DNA of 33,326 bases from assembly GCA_001802645.1 (NCBI GenBank), contig MGZJ01000005.1, positions 1 to 33,326 of the forward strand. Direction: 5' to 3'. Source of the DNA: Geobacteraceae bacterium GWC2_53_11. Lineage in GTDB: Bacteria > Desulfobacterota > Desulfuromonadia > Geobacterales > Pseudopelobacteraceae. The notes below the pieces were generated by a model that saw only the letters and a list, made by a program, of their open reading frames with translations, had not been told where the DNA came from and ran no database searches. Below, one piece after another: positions 22,940 through 30,147 of the stretch. Both the position numbers and the translations under genes were made by a program. Every line of letters begins with the position of its first letter. Position 1 is the first letter of the stretch.

Positions 22940-24082
22940 TTACACTCTCTCGTACGGCTCAAAAAGCCGCTTATATTCGTCAAGGGCAAACCGGTCGGTC
23001 ATGCCGGCAATATAATCGCACACCACCCGCTGCAGTCCAAACCGCTCCAGGCGGGACCGGTATTTAGGGGGGAGCAGGTTCGGGTAGCGCAGGTACGTTT
23101 CGAACAGGCGGGTGATAAATATTTCCGCCTTTACCCGCATCTTGTCCACCTTGTGGTGGCGGTACAGGTTCTGGAACAGGAACTTTTTGAGGGCCAGGTT
23201 CCGCTCGGTGATGTCATCGTTGAAGTGCACCACAACCCGGTTGACCCGCCGCAGGGCGTCAATAGAGGTAATACCGAACCGGTCAATATTGCCTGAGGTG
23301 GTTGTACATATATCGCTGATCAGCAGGCCGATCAACGCGCTGATCGTCTGGTACACGAGACGCTTGTCGTCGATGGCCGGATACTTTTGGCGCACGCCGG
23401 AGCAGACTTCGCGCCACAGATTGACCTGATCCAGCATCTCCAGTGTTATGTAACCGGATTTCAGGCCGTCATCGATGTCATGGTTATTGTAGGCAATCTC
23501 ATCGGCATAATTAATGATCTGCCCTTCAATGGTGGAGACAATCCCGGGCAGGAATTCAGCCATGATGTCACTGGCGGCATCGTAGGGGGTCGAATGCTTG
23601 ATGATCCCTTCACGCACCTCCCAGGTCAGGTTCAGGCCGTTGAAACCGGGATACCGCTCTTCCAGTTCATCCACAACGCGGAACGACTGCATGTTGTGTT
23701 CAAACCCGCCGAAACCATCCATCAGGTGGTTCAGCACCTCTTCGCCGGTATGGCCGAACGGTGTATGCCCCAGGTCATGGGACAGCGCCAGTGCCTCGGT
23801 CAACTCCTCGTTCAGGTGCAGTTTGCGGGCAATGGCCCTGCCGATCTGCGCCACTTCGAGCGAATGGGTCAGGCGGGTGCGATAGTAGTCCCCCTCGTGG
23901 TTGACAAACACCTGGGTTTTGTACTCAAGGCGCCGGAACGCCGCACAATGGATAATCCGGTCCCGGTCCCGCTCAAAGGCGGGGCGGTTGTCACGGTGCT
24001 CCTCCGGATGTTTGCGCCCCCGGGACGTGGCGCTGGTGCAGGCATAGCCGGCAAGATCAGTTCGTTCTGTTGAATCATTCAT
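22940..24082 (-). CDS. dgt: dNTP triphosphohydrolase (dGTPase family)
   Basis: This is a 380-residue HD-domain enzyme that hydrolyses dNTPs to deoxynucleosides and triphosphate. Seen are DRDRIIHCAAFRRLEYKTQVF, RTRLTHSLEVAQIGRAIAR, ALALSHDLGHTPFGHTGEEVLN and QIINYADEIAYNNHDIDDGL (metal-site histidines and aspartates), and the C-terminal LPPKYRSRLE. The length suits the shorter type-2 (deoxyguanosinetriphosphate triphosphohydrolase-like) group. AGGGAA precedes the ATG. Confidence 0.93.
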   Translation of the reverse strand: MNDSTERTDLAGYACTSATSRGRKHPEEHRDNRPAFERDRDRIIHCAAFRRLEYKTQVFVNHEGDYYRTRLTHSLEVAQIGRAIARKLHLNEELTEALALSHDLGHTPFGHTGEEVLNHLMDGFGGFEHNMQSFRVVDELEERYPGFNGLNLTWEVREGIIKHSTPYDAASDIMAEFLPGIVSTIEGQIINYADEIAYNNHDIDDGLKSGYITLEMLDQVNLWREVCSGVRQKYPAIDDKRLVYQTISALIGLLISDICTTTSGNIDRFGITSIDALRRVNRVVVHFNDDITERNLALKKFLFQNLYRHHKVDKMRVKAEIFITRLFETYLRYPNLLPPKYRSRLERFGLQRVVCDYIAGMTDRFALDEYKRLFEPYERV

Positions 24083-24116
24083 AGGTGTTCCCTGTTTGCG
24101 CTACAACTGAGACCGG

Positions 24117-24593
24117 CTACAGTGCCTGATAGGTATTTTTTTTGGCATGTCGTTTCACATGGTTCTTCTTCCCCGTTACTCCGGCAATGGAGAGGACATC
24201 GGCCAGCTGCATCTTCCAGACCCCTTCCTGGTGGGTCATTTTGAATTCACGGGTTGCAGAATCAGCAACACCGGGAGTGCCCTCCAGGCCGATCTTGACA
24301 TAGACCGTGGCTTCGGTCCGCTTCTCGTTCAGAACCTTGAAGTTTTCCATCTTCTGCCAGCAGCAGGCGGGACGAATGGACGATTGCTGCATTTTTTTCA
24401 CAAAGGCTTCCTTGGATGTTTTGCCGCGATGCGCCAGCTGTTCGAAAAGCTGTTCGTAGCGGCCGTCACGCCAGGTATCAAGCGTATCGGACATGGATTT
24501 TTCAAGCGGATTTTCAGCTTCGGCGGCAGCCGTTCCGACGCCTCCCAGCAGCACCATAATGGTGAGACATGCACCAATCAACAAGTTGACCAT
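24117..24593 (-). CDS. Exported protein of unknown function
   Basis: This is a 158-residue protein from ATG 24593 (GGGAGG six bases upstream). MVNLLIGACLTIMVLLGGVGTAAAEAE is a signal peptide with probable cleavage at AAA-EA. The mature part resembles small periplasmic NTF2/DUF4864-like proteins (DTWRDGRYEQLFEQLAHRGKTSKEAFVKKM, EATVYVKIGLEG, HQEGVWKMQLAD) but I cannot assign a family. The lysine- and histidine-rich C-terminus is unusual. It is followed by dgt after 34 bases on the same strand. Confidence 0.75.
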   Translation of the reverse strand: MVNLLIGACLTIMVLLGGVGTAAAEAENPLEKSMSDTLDTWRDGRYEQLFEQLAHRGKTSKEAFVKKMQQSSIRPACCWQKMENFKVLNEKRTEATVYVKIGLEGTPGVADSATREFKMTHQEGVWKMQLADVLSIAGVTGKKNHVKRHAKKNTYQAL

Positions 24594-24636
24594 CAGTAAC
24601 CTCCCTGCCCCGATAAACGGGATAAGTGCGTAAACG

Positions 24637-24673
24637 AAGTTGTTTTCTGCCATACATGGGCAGAAAACAACTT
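24637..24673. repeat. Perfect 15-base inverted repeat in a divergent intergenic region
   Basis: AAGTTGTTTTCTGCC (24637-24651) and its exact complement GGCAGAAAACAACTT (24659-24673) flank a 7-base loop. It sits just upstream of the exported-protein gene (start 24593), about 150 bases before the divergent HD-GYP gene. No T run follows on either strand. It could be an operator or a leader hairpin. Confidence 0.8.
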
Positions 24674-24823
24674 CTTACATACTAAAAAATGAGCGTATCG
24701 TAAAGTAAATGCCGGATGCGCGCAACTTCAAAAACAATAAATGAGTGTTCGCTATTCTGCTGTTTGATAATCAACTGCAAATAAGGTAGTATGTCACCTC
24801 AGAGGCGGTTAAAGGGAGGATAT

Positions 24824-26062
24824 ATGGCAAGTAAGGAAGATAAACTTCGCAAGGTCATCGAACTTGGCTATGAGATTTCCCAGATCAAGGACATCGACCT
24901 GCTGCTCGAAAAAATCCTTCTCGAAGCACGCAATTTCACCAACTGCGATGCCGGGTCAATCTATGTGCGCGAAGGAGACGAGCTGAGTTTCCGCTACGCC
25001 CAGAACGACACGATGCAGCGCCAGCTTCCTCCCGGCAGAAAACTCCCCTACTCTACCTTCACGGTACCGATCAGCAATGAATCAATCGCCGGATATGTTG
25101 CCGGAAACGGCAAGATCCTCAATATTGCCGACGTGTATGAAGTCGGCTCCTTCTATCCGTTCTCCTTCAACCGCTCCTATGACGACCGCACCGGCTACCG
25201 GACCGGTTCCATGCTGACCATCCCGCTGCAGAACTACCGCAACGAGGTGATCGGCATCCTCCAGCTGATCAACGCCATGGACGGCCAGGGAGACGTAACC
25301 CCCTTTGCCCATGAGGACGAAGAGGTCATCCTGTACTTTGCCAACAACGCCGCCAATGCCATCGAGCGGGCCAAGATGACCCGCGAAATCATCCTGCGCA
25401 TGAACAAGATGGCGGAGCTGCGCGACCCGAAGGAAACCGGACCGCACGTCAACCGGGTTGCCGCCTATTCGGTGGCGCTGTACGAGGCGTGGGCGTTCAA
25501 AAACAAGGTGCCGCAGCCGGAAATCGACCGCAACCGCGACGTGCTGCGCATGTCCGCCATGCTGCACGACGTGGGCAAGGTCGCCATTTCCGACAATATA
25601 CTCAAAAAACCGGGGCGGTTCACCCCGGAGGAATTCCAGGTCATGAAGCTGCATACCCTGTTCGGCGCCAACCTGTTCTCGGATATCTACTCGGATTTCG
25701 ACGAATCGGCAGGCATTGTCGCGATCAGCCACCACGAGCGCTGGGACGGCAACGGCTATCCCGGCCACATCGATCCCGTAACCCAGAAACCGTTGCCCGG
25801 CTTTGAAAAGGAAGATGGCCTGGCCATGGGCAAGAAAGGCGTAGAGATCCCCTTCTTCGGCAGGATTGTCGCGCTGGCCGATGTCTATGACGCACTGTCC
25901 TGCCGCCGCTGCTACAAGGAGGCGTGGGACGAAAACGAGGTGGTGGACAATATCCGTGCAGAGGCGGGCAAGCAGTTCGACCCGGAGATGGTGGAGGTGT
26001 TTCTGGAGAACATCGACACGTTCCGGCAGATCGAGAAACTGTATCCCGACCATTCGGAATAA
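24824..26062 (+). CDS. GAF and HD-GYP domain protein, predicted cyclic-di-GMP phosphodiesterase
   Basis: This is a 412-residue protein. Residues about 10-180 form a GAF sensor domain (DIDLLLEKILLEARNFTNCDAGSIYVREGDELSF...NYRNEVIGILQLIN). Residues about 200-405 form an HD-GYP domain: RMSAMLHDVGKVAI (HD), HTLFGANLF, ISHHERWDGNGYPGHI (GYP motif kept) and ALADVYDALSCRRCYK. HD-GYP enzymes hydrolyse cyclic-di-GMP. GGGAGG precedes ATG 24824. There is no membrane segment, so it is cytoplasmic. Confidence 0.92.
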   Translation: MASKEDKLRKVIELGYEISQIKDIDLLLEKILLEARNFTNCDAGSIYVREGDELSFRYAQNDTMQRQLPPGRKLPYSTFTVPISNESIAGYVAGNGKILNIADVYEVGSFYPFSFNRSYDDRTGYRTGSMLTIPLQNYRNEVIGILQLINAMDGQGDVTPFAHEDEEVILYFANNAANAIERAKMTREIILRMNKMAELRDPKETGPHVNRVAAYSVALYEAWAFKNKVPQPEIDRNRDVLRMSAMLHDVGKVAISDNILKKPGRFTPEEFQVMKLHTLFGANLFSDIYSDFDESAGIVAISHHERWDGNGYPGHIDPVTQKPLPGFEKEDGLAMGKKGVEIPFFGRIVALADVYDALSCRRCYKEAWDENEVVDNIRAEAGKQFDPEMVEVFLENIDTFRQIEKLYPDHSE

Positions 26063-26078
26063 CCATTAACGGCATTTT

Positions 26079-26140
26079 TGCCACAGAGACACAGAGGCAC
26101 AGAGTTTTTGATATCTCCGTGCCTCTGCGTCTCTGTGGCA
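26079..26140. repeat. Long palindromic element between convergent genes
   Basis: The 26-base arms 26079-26104 and 26115-26140 (core GCCACAGAGACACAGAGGCA) match at 24 of 26 positions, the two exceptions being G-T compatible, around a TTTTTGATAT loop. It is internally repetitive (CACAGAG three times). This type of sequence is a dispersed repeat in many environmental bacteria. It lies between the stops of two converging genes and could act as a terminator for both. Confidence 0.75.
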
Positions 26141-26171
26141 CATGTTTATTTTGCTTTAAACATCATCCTTC

Positions 26172-27191
26172 CTACAACGTCCTGCCATCCGCCTCGGCGA
26201 ACAACTTCAGCTTTTTCATCATTTCATCGAACTTGGCCGGCTTCAGCGACTGGGCGCCGTCGGATGAGGCATGCTCCGGGTCGGGATGCACCTCTACGAT
26301 CAGGCCGTCGGCACCGGCTGCCACGGCCGCGTAACTCATGGGCGCCACGTAATGGTGGTTGCCGGTGCCGTGCGACGGGTCGATGACGACCGGCAGGTGG
26401 GTTTTCCCTTTTAGTACCGGAATTGCCGACAGATCGAGAGTGTTGCGGGTGGCCGTCTCAAAGGTGCGGATGCCCCGTTCGCACAGGATTACCGACTGAT
26501 TCCCCTCGCTCATGATGTACTCGGCGCTCATGAGCAGTTCCTGAATCGTCATGGCCATGCCCCGCTTCAATAGTACCGGCTTACCCAACTGGCCGACCTT
26601 TTTCAGTAACGCAAAATTCTGCGAGTTGCGGGCGCCGATCTGGAGGATGTCGGCATATGATGCCACCAGATCGGCTGTTTCCGGATTGATGACCTCCGTG
26701 ACGAACGGCAGCCCGGTAATGTCGCGCGCCTTGGCCAGCAGTTTCAGCCCTTCCTCTTCGAGTCCCTGGAACGAATAGGGCGATGTGCGCGGCTTGAAAG
26801 CGCCGCCGCGCAGGATGTGGGCGCCTGATTTTTTGACGGCAATCGCGGTCTCAATGATCTGCTCTTCGCTCTCCACCGAACAGGGCCCTGCCATCATGAC
26901 GATCTGATTGCCGCCGATTGATACATTGTCGCTGATCCGAACCACGCTCGACTCCTTCTTGACCTCCAGCGAAGCCAGTTTATATGGCTGCAGGATCGGC
27001 ACGACGTTTTCCACGCCATGAAGTGTTTCCAGCGCCTGCAACGCCGACTTGCCGCGCTCGTCACCGATAGCCCCGATCACGTCACGCGTGGTGCCGTGAA
27101 TGACGTGCGATGTGTACCCCAACTCCTTGATGCGTCTCAGCACCTCATCCCTGTCCTTTTTTGCTGCCCCTGCCTTCATTACGATTATCAT
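26172..27191 (-). CDS. aroF: 3-deoxy-7-phosphoheptulonate (DAHP) synthase
   Basis: This is a 339-residue enzyme, the first step of the shikimate pathway (PEP plus erythrose 4-phosphate). The first 75 residues ([25 protein letters not shown]...) are a ferredoxin-like regulatory domain as in the Thermotoga type I-beta enzyme, which is inhibited by Tyr and Phe. The barrel shows [42 protein letters not shown] and [18 protein letters not shown] with ATG 27191 sets the start. The leader (27207-27413) encodes a Phe/Tyr-rich peptide and alternative hairpins, so both enzyme and transcript are probably under aromatic amino acid control. Confidence 0.95.
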   Translation of the reverse strand: MIIVMKAGAAKKDRDEVLRRIKELGYTSHVIHGTTRDVIGAIGDERGKSALQALETLHGVENVVPILQPYKLASLEVKKESSVVRISDNVSIGGNQIVMMAGPCSVESEEQIIETAIAVKKSGAHILRGGAFKPRTSPYSFQGLEEEGLKLLAKARDITGLPFVTEVINPETADLVASYADILQIGARNSQNFALLKKVGQLGKPVLLKRGMAMTIQELLMSAEYIMSEGNQSVILCERGIRTFETATRNTLDLSAIPVLKGKTHLPVVIDPSHGTGNHHYVAPMSYAAVAAGADGLIVEVHPDPEHASSDGAQSLKPAKFDEMMKKLKLFAEADGRTL

Positions 27192-27206
27192 CCCCTGATC
27201 CTTTCC

Positions 27207-27242
27207 CACAAACAACAAGAGCCGAAGGTTTCCCCCCGGCTC
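27207..27242 (-). terminator. Attenuator terminator before aroF
   Basis: On the minus strand GAGCCGGGGG-GAAA-type loop-CCTTCGGCTC (27242-27219) forms a roughly 10-base-pair stem followed by TTGTTGTTTG. It ends 16 bases before the aroF start codon. Its 5' arm (27239-27231) can alternatively pair with 27282-27273. Confidence 0.7.
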
Positions 27243-27267
27243 AGGCTGATCTGGTGTTCAGACAGCA

Positions 27268-27302
27268 ACAAACCGGGGAGACTTTCGTCTGCCCCGGTTT
27301 GT
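27268..27302 (-). promoter_or_regulatory. Alternative leader hairpin of the aroF attenuator
   Basis: The minus strand folds ACAAACCGGGG-AGAC-GAAA-GTCT-CCCCGGTTTGT, with a GAAA tetraloop and only one bulged C. The 5' arm (GGGCAGACG, 27286-27294) also complements CGTCTGCCC inside the leader peptide gene (27341-27349). The 3' arm complements the terminator's 5' arm. This gives two exclusive folding states. Confidence 0.7.
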
Positions 27303-27326
27303 GGTTTTGTGTAATAGCTTCTTTGC

Positions 27327-27413
27327 TTACACGATTACCCGGGCAGACGGCCTGAAATAAAAGCCGAACCAAAAGTAAAAGCTGAAAGCGATGTAGAAGC
27401 GGTTAGTTGTCAT
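27327..27413 (-). CDS. Phe/Tyr-rich leader peptide of aroF
   Basis: This is a 28-codon frame, ATG 27413 to TAA 27327. Its middle reads FYIAFSFYFWFGFYF: seven Phe, three Tyr and one Trp codon in 15 positions. It lies between cheV and aroF on the same strand, 136 bases before aroF. There is no strong ribosome site; the predicted transcript start is within a few bases of the ATG, so it may be translated leaderlessly. Ribosome stalling at scarce Phe- or Tyr-tRNA would leave 27341-27349 free to pair with the next hairpin. This parallels PheL/TrpL of enterobacteria. Confidence 0.8.
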   Translation of the reverse strand: MTTNRFYIAFSFYFWFGFYFRPSARVIV

Positions 27414-27421
27414 GTGTTGTA

Positions 27422-27450
27422 CTAAATCACAGAGGTATATTTGTTGTCAA
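27422..27450 (-). promoter_or_regulatory. Promoter of the aroF leader
   Basis: On the minus strand a perfect TTGACA (27445-27450) is followed after 17 bases by ATTTAG (27422-27427), a weak -10. It lies just after the cheV stop and separates aroF from cheV transcription. Confidence 0.5.
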
Positions 27451-27457
27451 GCGCAAA

Positions 27458-28402
27458 TCACGCCGTCAGTTCATCAACTACCACGACCAGCTTCGGCAGG
27501 TCAGGCTTGGTCAGGATGCAGTTGGCACCCAGCCCGATCCATTTACGCTTGTTGTCTTCAGAAGCCAGCGACGAAAAGATTGCCACAGGAAAATCTTTCA
27601 GGGTTTCTTCCTTACGAACCAGCGACGTAAGATGCAGGCCATCCATCTGGGGCATTTCAACATCCGTTATCATCATACAGATACGATCCGAGAATGCTCC
27701 CCCTTCCTGAGCAACCTGTTGAAGAACCTGCTGAATCATCTTCCATGCCTCTGCACCGTTCTCAGCTTCAACGACTGAATATCCGGCAGAACGAAGGCTG
27801 CTGCAGAGTGTCTTGCGTATAAACAGTGAGTCATCGGCAACCAGAATCGTTTTCTGAGCCCGCTCGGAACTTATCAGCGAACGCCCCATCGTCACATCAT
27901 CAAGCGGCTTGAGGGCGCTTTCGGAGCAGAGTTCAGCAACGATCTTTTCAAAATCCAGTACCAGAATAATCCTGTCTTCCATCTTGACAAGTCCGGTCAC
28001 TTCGTCACTGTGAACGGCAGCCGAAGGGGGCTCGACATTTTTCCAGGAAATGCGGTAAATGCGCGACACAGAGTGGACCAGCACACCGACCATCAGGTTG
28101 TTAAATTCGAGAACGACAACCCGGTCGGCAACCAGATCGCCGGTTGATTTATTAAGTACCGTGGCCAGATTTATGATGGTGATAACCTTGTCACGAAGCC
28201 TGATCATCCCTTCAACCCCAGCCTTGGCATTGACTATGCGGGACATCTGCGGCAGGCGGATAATCTCACGGACCTTGGCGACATTGACACCGTAATAACA
28301 GGGAACCACATTGCCGTTCCAGTCAACCTCGTCAATCCTGAACTCGACAATTTCAAGTTCATTGGTATCGCTTTCAAGAAGAATCTTCTGTTCCATAGCC
28401 AT
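27458..28402 (-). CDS. cheV: Chemotaxis protein CheV (CheW-receiver fusion)
   Basis: This is a 314-residue protein. Residues about 10-165 are a CheW coupling domain (YYGVNVAKVREIIRLPQMSRI, GMIRLRDKVITIINLATVL, GLVKMEDRIILVLDFEKIV). Residues about 185-310 are a response-regulator receiver: ILVADDSLFIRKTL acidic pocket, ITDVEMPQMDG with the phospho-acceptor Asp near 247, and the Lys of LTKPDLPKL. CheV couples chemoreceptors to CheA with phosphorylation-dependent adaptation. No other chemotaxis gene is next to it. AAAGGCGG precedes the ATG. Confidence 0.93.
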   Translation of the reverse strand: MAMEQKILLESDTNELEIVEFRIDEVDWNGNVVPCYYGVNVAKVREIIRLPQMSRIVNAKAGVEGMIRLRDKVITIINLATVLNKSTGDLVADRVVVLEFNNLMVGVLVHSVSRIYRISWKNVEPPSAAVHSDEVTGLVKMEDRIILVLDFEKIVAELCSESALKPLDDVTMGRSLISSERAQKTILVADDSLFIRKTLCSSLRSAGYSVVEAENGAEAWKMIQQVLQQVAQEGGAFSDRICMMITDVEMPQMDGLHLTSLVRKEETLKDFPVAIFSSLASEDNKRKWIGLGANCILTKPDLPKLVVVVDELTA

Positions 28403-28517
28403 TGTAGCCGCCTTTCGAATCGCAATGCAGAGTATTGTAACACGCTTTTATACAATTAACAGCAGCGTGTCAAAATATATATAGTCATTTCCAATGCTTT
28501 CTCACCTTCGGCCGGAC

Positions 28518-28546
28518 TTGACTCTACCCGGTGCCTGTGCTAGCGT
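28518..28546 (+). promoter_or_regulatory. Possible trpE promoter
   Basis: TTGACT (28518-28523), 17 bases, then TAGCGT, a poor -10 match, about 30 bases before the trpE start. The divergent region 28403-28576 contains no Trp-rich leader peptide and no attenuator-like hairpin series. Confidence 0.3.
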
Positions 28547-28576
28547 TTCAACAACTTTTTACAAGAGGTATATTTA

Positions 28577-30052
28577 ATGCATTTCCCAACCCTTACTAAT
28601 TTTCAAACTCTCACTGAAAAAGGCAACCTGATTCCGGTCTATCGTGAAATCATGGCTGACATGGATACTCCGGTGTCCGCGTTCAGAAAGCTTGATGACG
28701 GACGTTTTTCGTATCTGCTGGAAAGTATCGAGGGGGGAGAAAAGTGGGGACGCTACAGCTTCCTGGGTTCCAGTCCGTCGCTGATCATCCGGTCCAAGGG
28801 AAATGTGGTGGAAACCATCGAGAATGGCGTCACAACGTCCCAAACGGTTGTTGATCCTCTTGCAAGCATCCGCGATCTGCTGGCCCGCTTTACTCCTGTG
28901 GAAGTGGAAGGATTGCCCCGTTTTTTTGGCGGAGCTGTCGGTTACCTTGGTTACGACATGGTGCGTTATTTCGAGCACCTGCCGACAGAAAAGCCTGCAC
29001 TGATTGATGCCTATGATTCATATTTTTTAATCACCGATACCATTGTCATTTTCGACAATATGACTCAAAAGATCAAGGTCGTCTCCAACGCCCATCTGCA
29101 GGGAGGATTATCTCCGGAAGAGGCGTATGCGGAAGCAACGAAAAAGATTGAAGCCATCGTCCAGAGGCTGCGGACCCCGCTTTTGCCCGAGAGCAGAAAA
29201 CCGGCCGGCAGTCCCATTGAACTGACCTCCAACGTAACCCGCGAGCAGTACGAAGCATCGGTGGAAAAAGCCAAGGAATACGTACGGGCCGGTGACATCA
29301 TCCAGGTTGTTCCGTCCCAACGATTCAGCGGCAGGCTTTCCGCGGACCCTTTTGACATCTACCGTGTGATGCGCACGCTCAATCCATCTCCGTACATGTT
29401 TTTCCTGCGCCTTGACGACACCATCATTGCCGGAGCATCCCCGGAAGTAATGGTGCGCAAGGAAGGAACGCGGGTTGAACTGCGACCGATCGCCGGTACC
29501 CGCCCCCGCGGCGCTACTACAGCTGATGACGTGCGCCTGGCTGAAGAACTGCTTGCCGATCCCAAGGAGCGTGCCGAGCATGTCATGCTGGTGGATCTGG
29601 GGAGAAACGACCTGGGCAGGGTCTGCACCGCCGGGTCAGTCAACGTGACGGAGTTGATGGTTATTGAACGGTATTCGCACGTCATGCACATCGTTTCCAA
29701 TGTTCAGGGTGAACTCGAAAAGGATCGGGACGCTTTTGACCTGGTCCGTGCCGCGTTCCCGGCCGGCACTCTCTCTGGTGCCCCCAAAGTAAGGGCCATG
29801 CAGATCATTGATGAACTGGAACCGGTCCGGCGCGAGATCTACGGCGGAGCAGTCGGTTACTTTTCCTTCTCGGGCAACATGGATCTGGCCATCACCATCA
29901 GGACGCTGGTCATCAAGGACGGCATGGTACATCTGCAGGCAGGTGGCGGTGTGGTAGCCGATTCAGACCCTGCGGCAGAGTGGCAGGAAACGGTCAACAA
30001 GGCCATGGCAGCACGAAGAGCAATCGAGATCGCCGAGAAAGGGCTGATCTGA
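28577..30052 (+). CDS. trpE: Anthranilate synthase component I
   Basis: This 491-residue enzyme converts chorismate to anthranilate with ammonia delivered by TrpG. LLES at 47-50 is the conserved Trp-binding feedback site. The chorismate-binding part shows SPEVMVRKEGTRVELRPIAGTRPRG, EHVMLVDLGRNDLGRV, MHIVSNVQGEL, AAFPAGTLSGAPKVRAMQIIDELEP and RRAIEIAE. AGAGG precedes the ATG. No trpG or trpD follows: a terminator and a convergent transporter gene come next, so the partner subunit must be encoded elsewhere. Confidence 0.95.
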   Translation: MHFPTLTNFQTLTEKGNLIPVYREIMADMDTPVSAFRKLDDGRFSYLLESIEGGEKWGRYSFLGSSPSLIIRSKGNVVETIENGVTTSQTVVDPLASIRDLLARFTPVEVEGLPRFFGGAVGYLGYDMVRYFEHLPTEKPALIDAYDSYFLITDTIVIFDNMTQKIKVVSNAHLQGGLSPEEAYAEATKKIEAIVQRLRTPLLPESRKPAGSPIELTSNVTREQYEASVEKAKEYVRAGDIIQVVPSQRFSGRLSADPFDIYRVMRTLNPSPYMFFLRLDDTIIAGASPEVMVRKEGTRVELRPIAGTRPRGATTADDVRLAEELLADPKERAEHVMLVDLGRNDLGRVCTAGSVNVTELMVIERYSHVMHIVSNVQGELEKDRDAFDLVRAAFPAGTLSGAPKVRAMQIIDELEPVRREIYGGAVGYFSFSGNMDLAITIRTLVIKDGMVHLQAGGGVVADSDPAAEWQETVNKAMAARRAIEIAEKGLI

Positions 30053-30081
30053 ATTATGCGAGATCATCAGCGGTAGTATTC

Positions 30082-30107
30082 AAAACCCCGCCCGGCGGGG
30101 TTTTTTG
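30082..30107 (+). terminator. Intrinsic terminator after trpE
   Basis: AAAACCCCGCC (30082-30092) pairs with GGCGGGGTTTT, followed by a run of T through 30106. A classical strong terminator 30 bases after the trpE stop; the A run on the left lets it also serve the converging gene. Confidence 0.9.
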
Positions 30108-30147
30108 TGCCATAACACGGTATGGCGGACACATGTTCAACCGTGCA

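Noticed and set aside
25082-26053. A 323-codon minus-strand frame opposite the HD-GYP gene
   Set aside because: The plus-strand gene has clear GAF and HD-GYP motifs and a ribosome site; the antisense frame has neither.
28403-28576. Trp attenuator before trpE
   Set aside because: No short frame with Trp codons and no competing hairpins were found in this interval.
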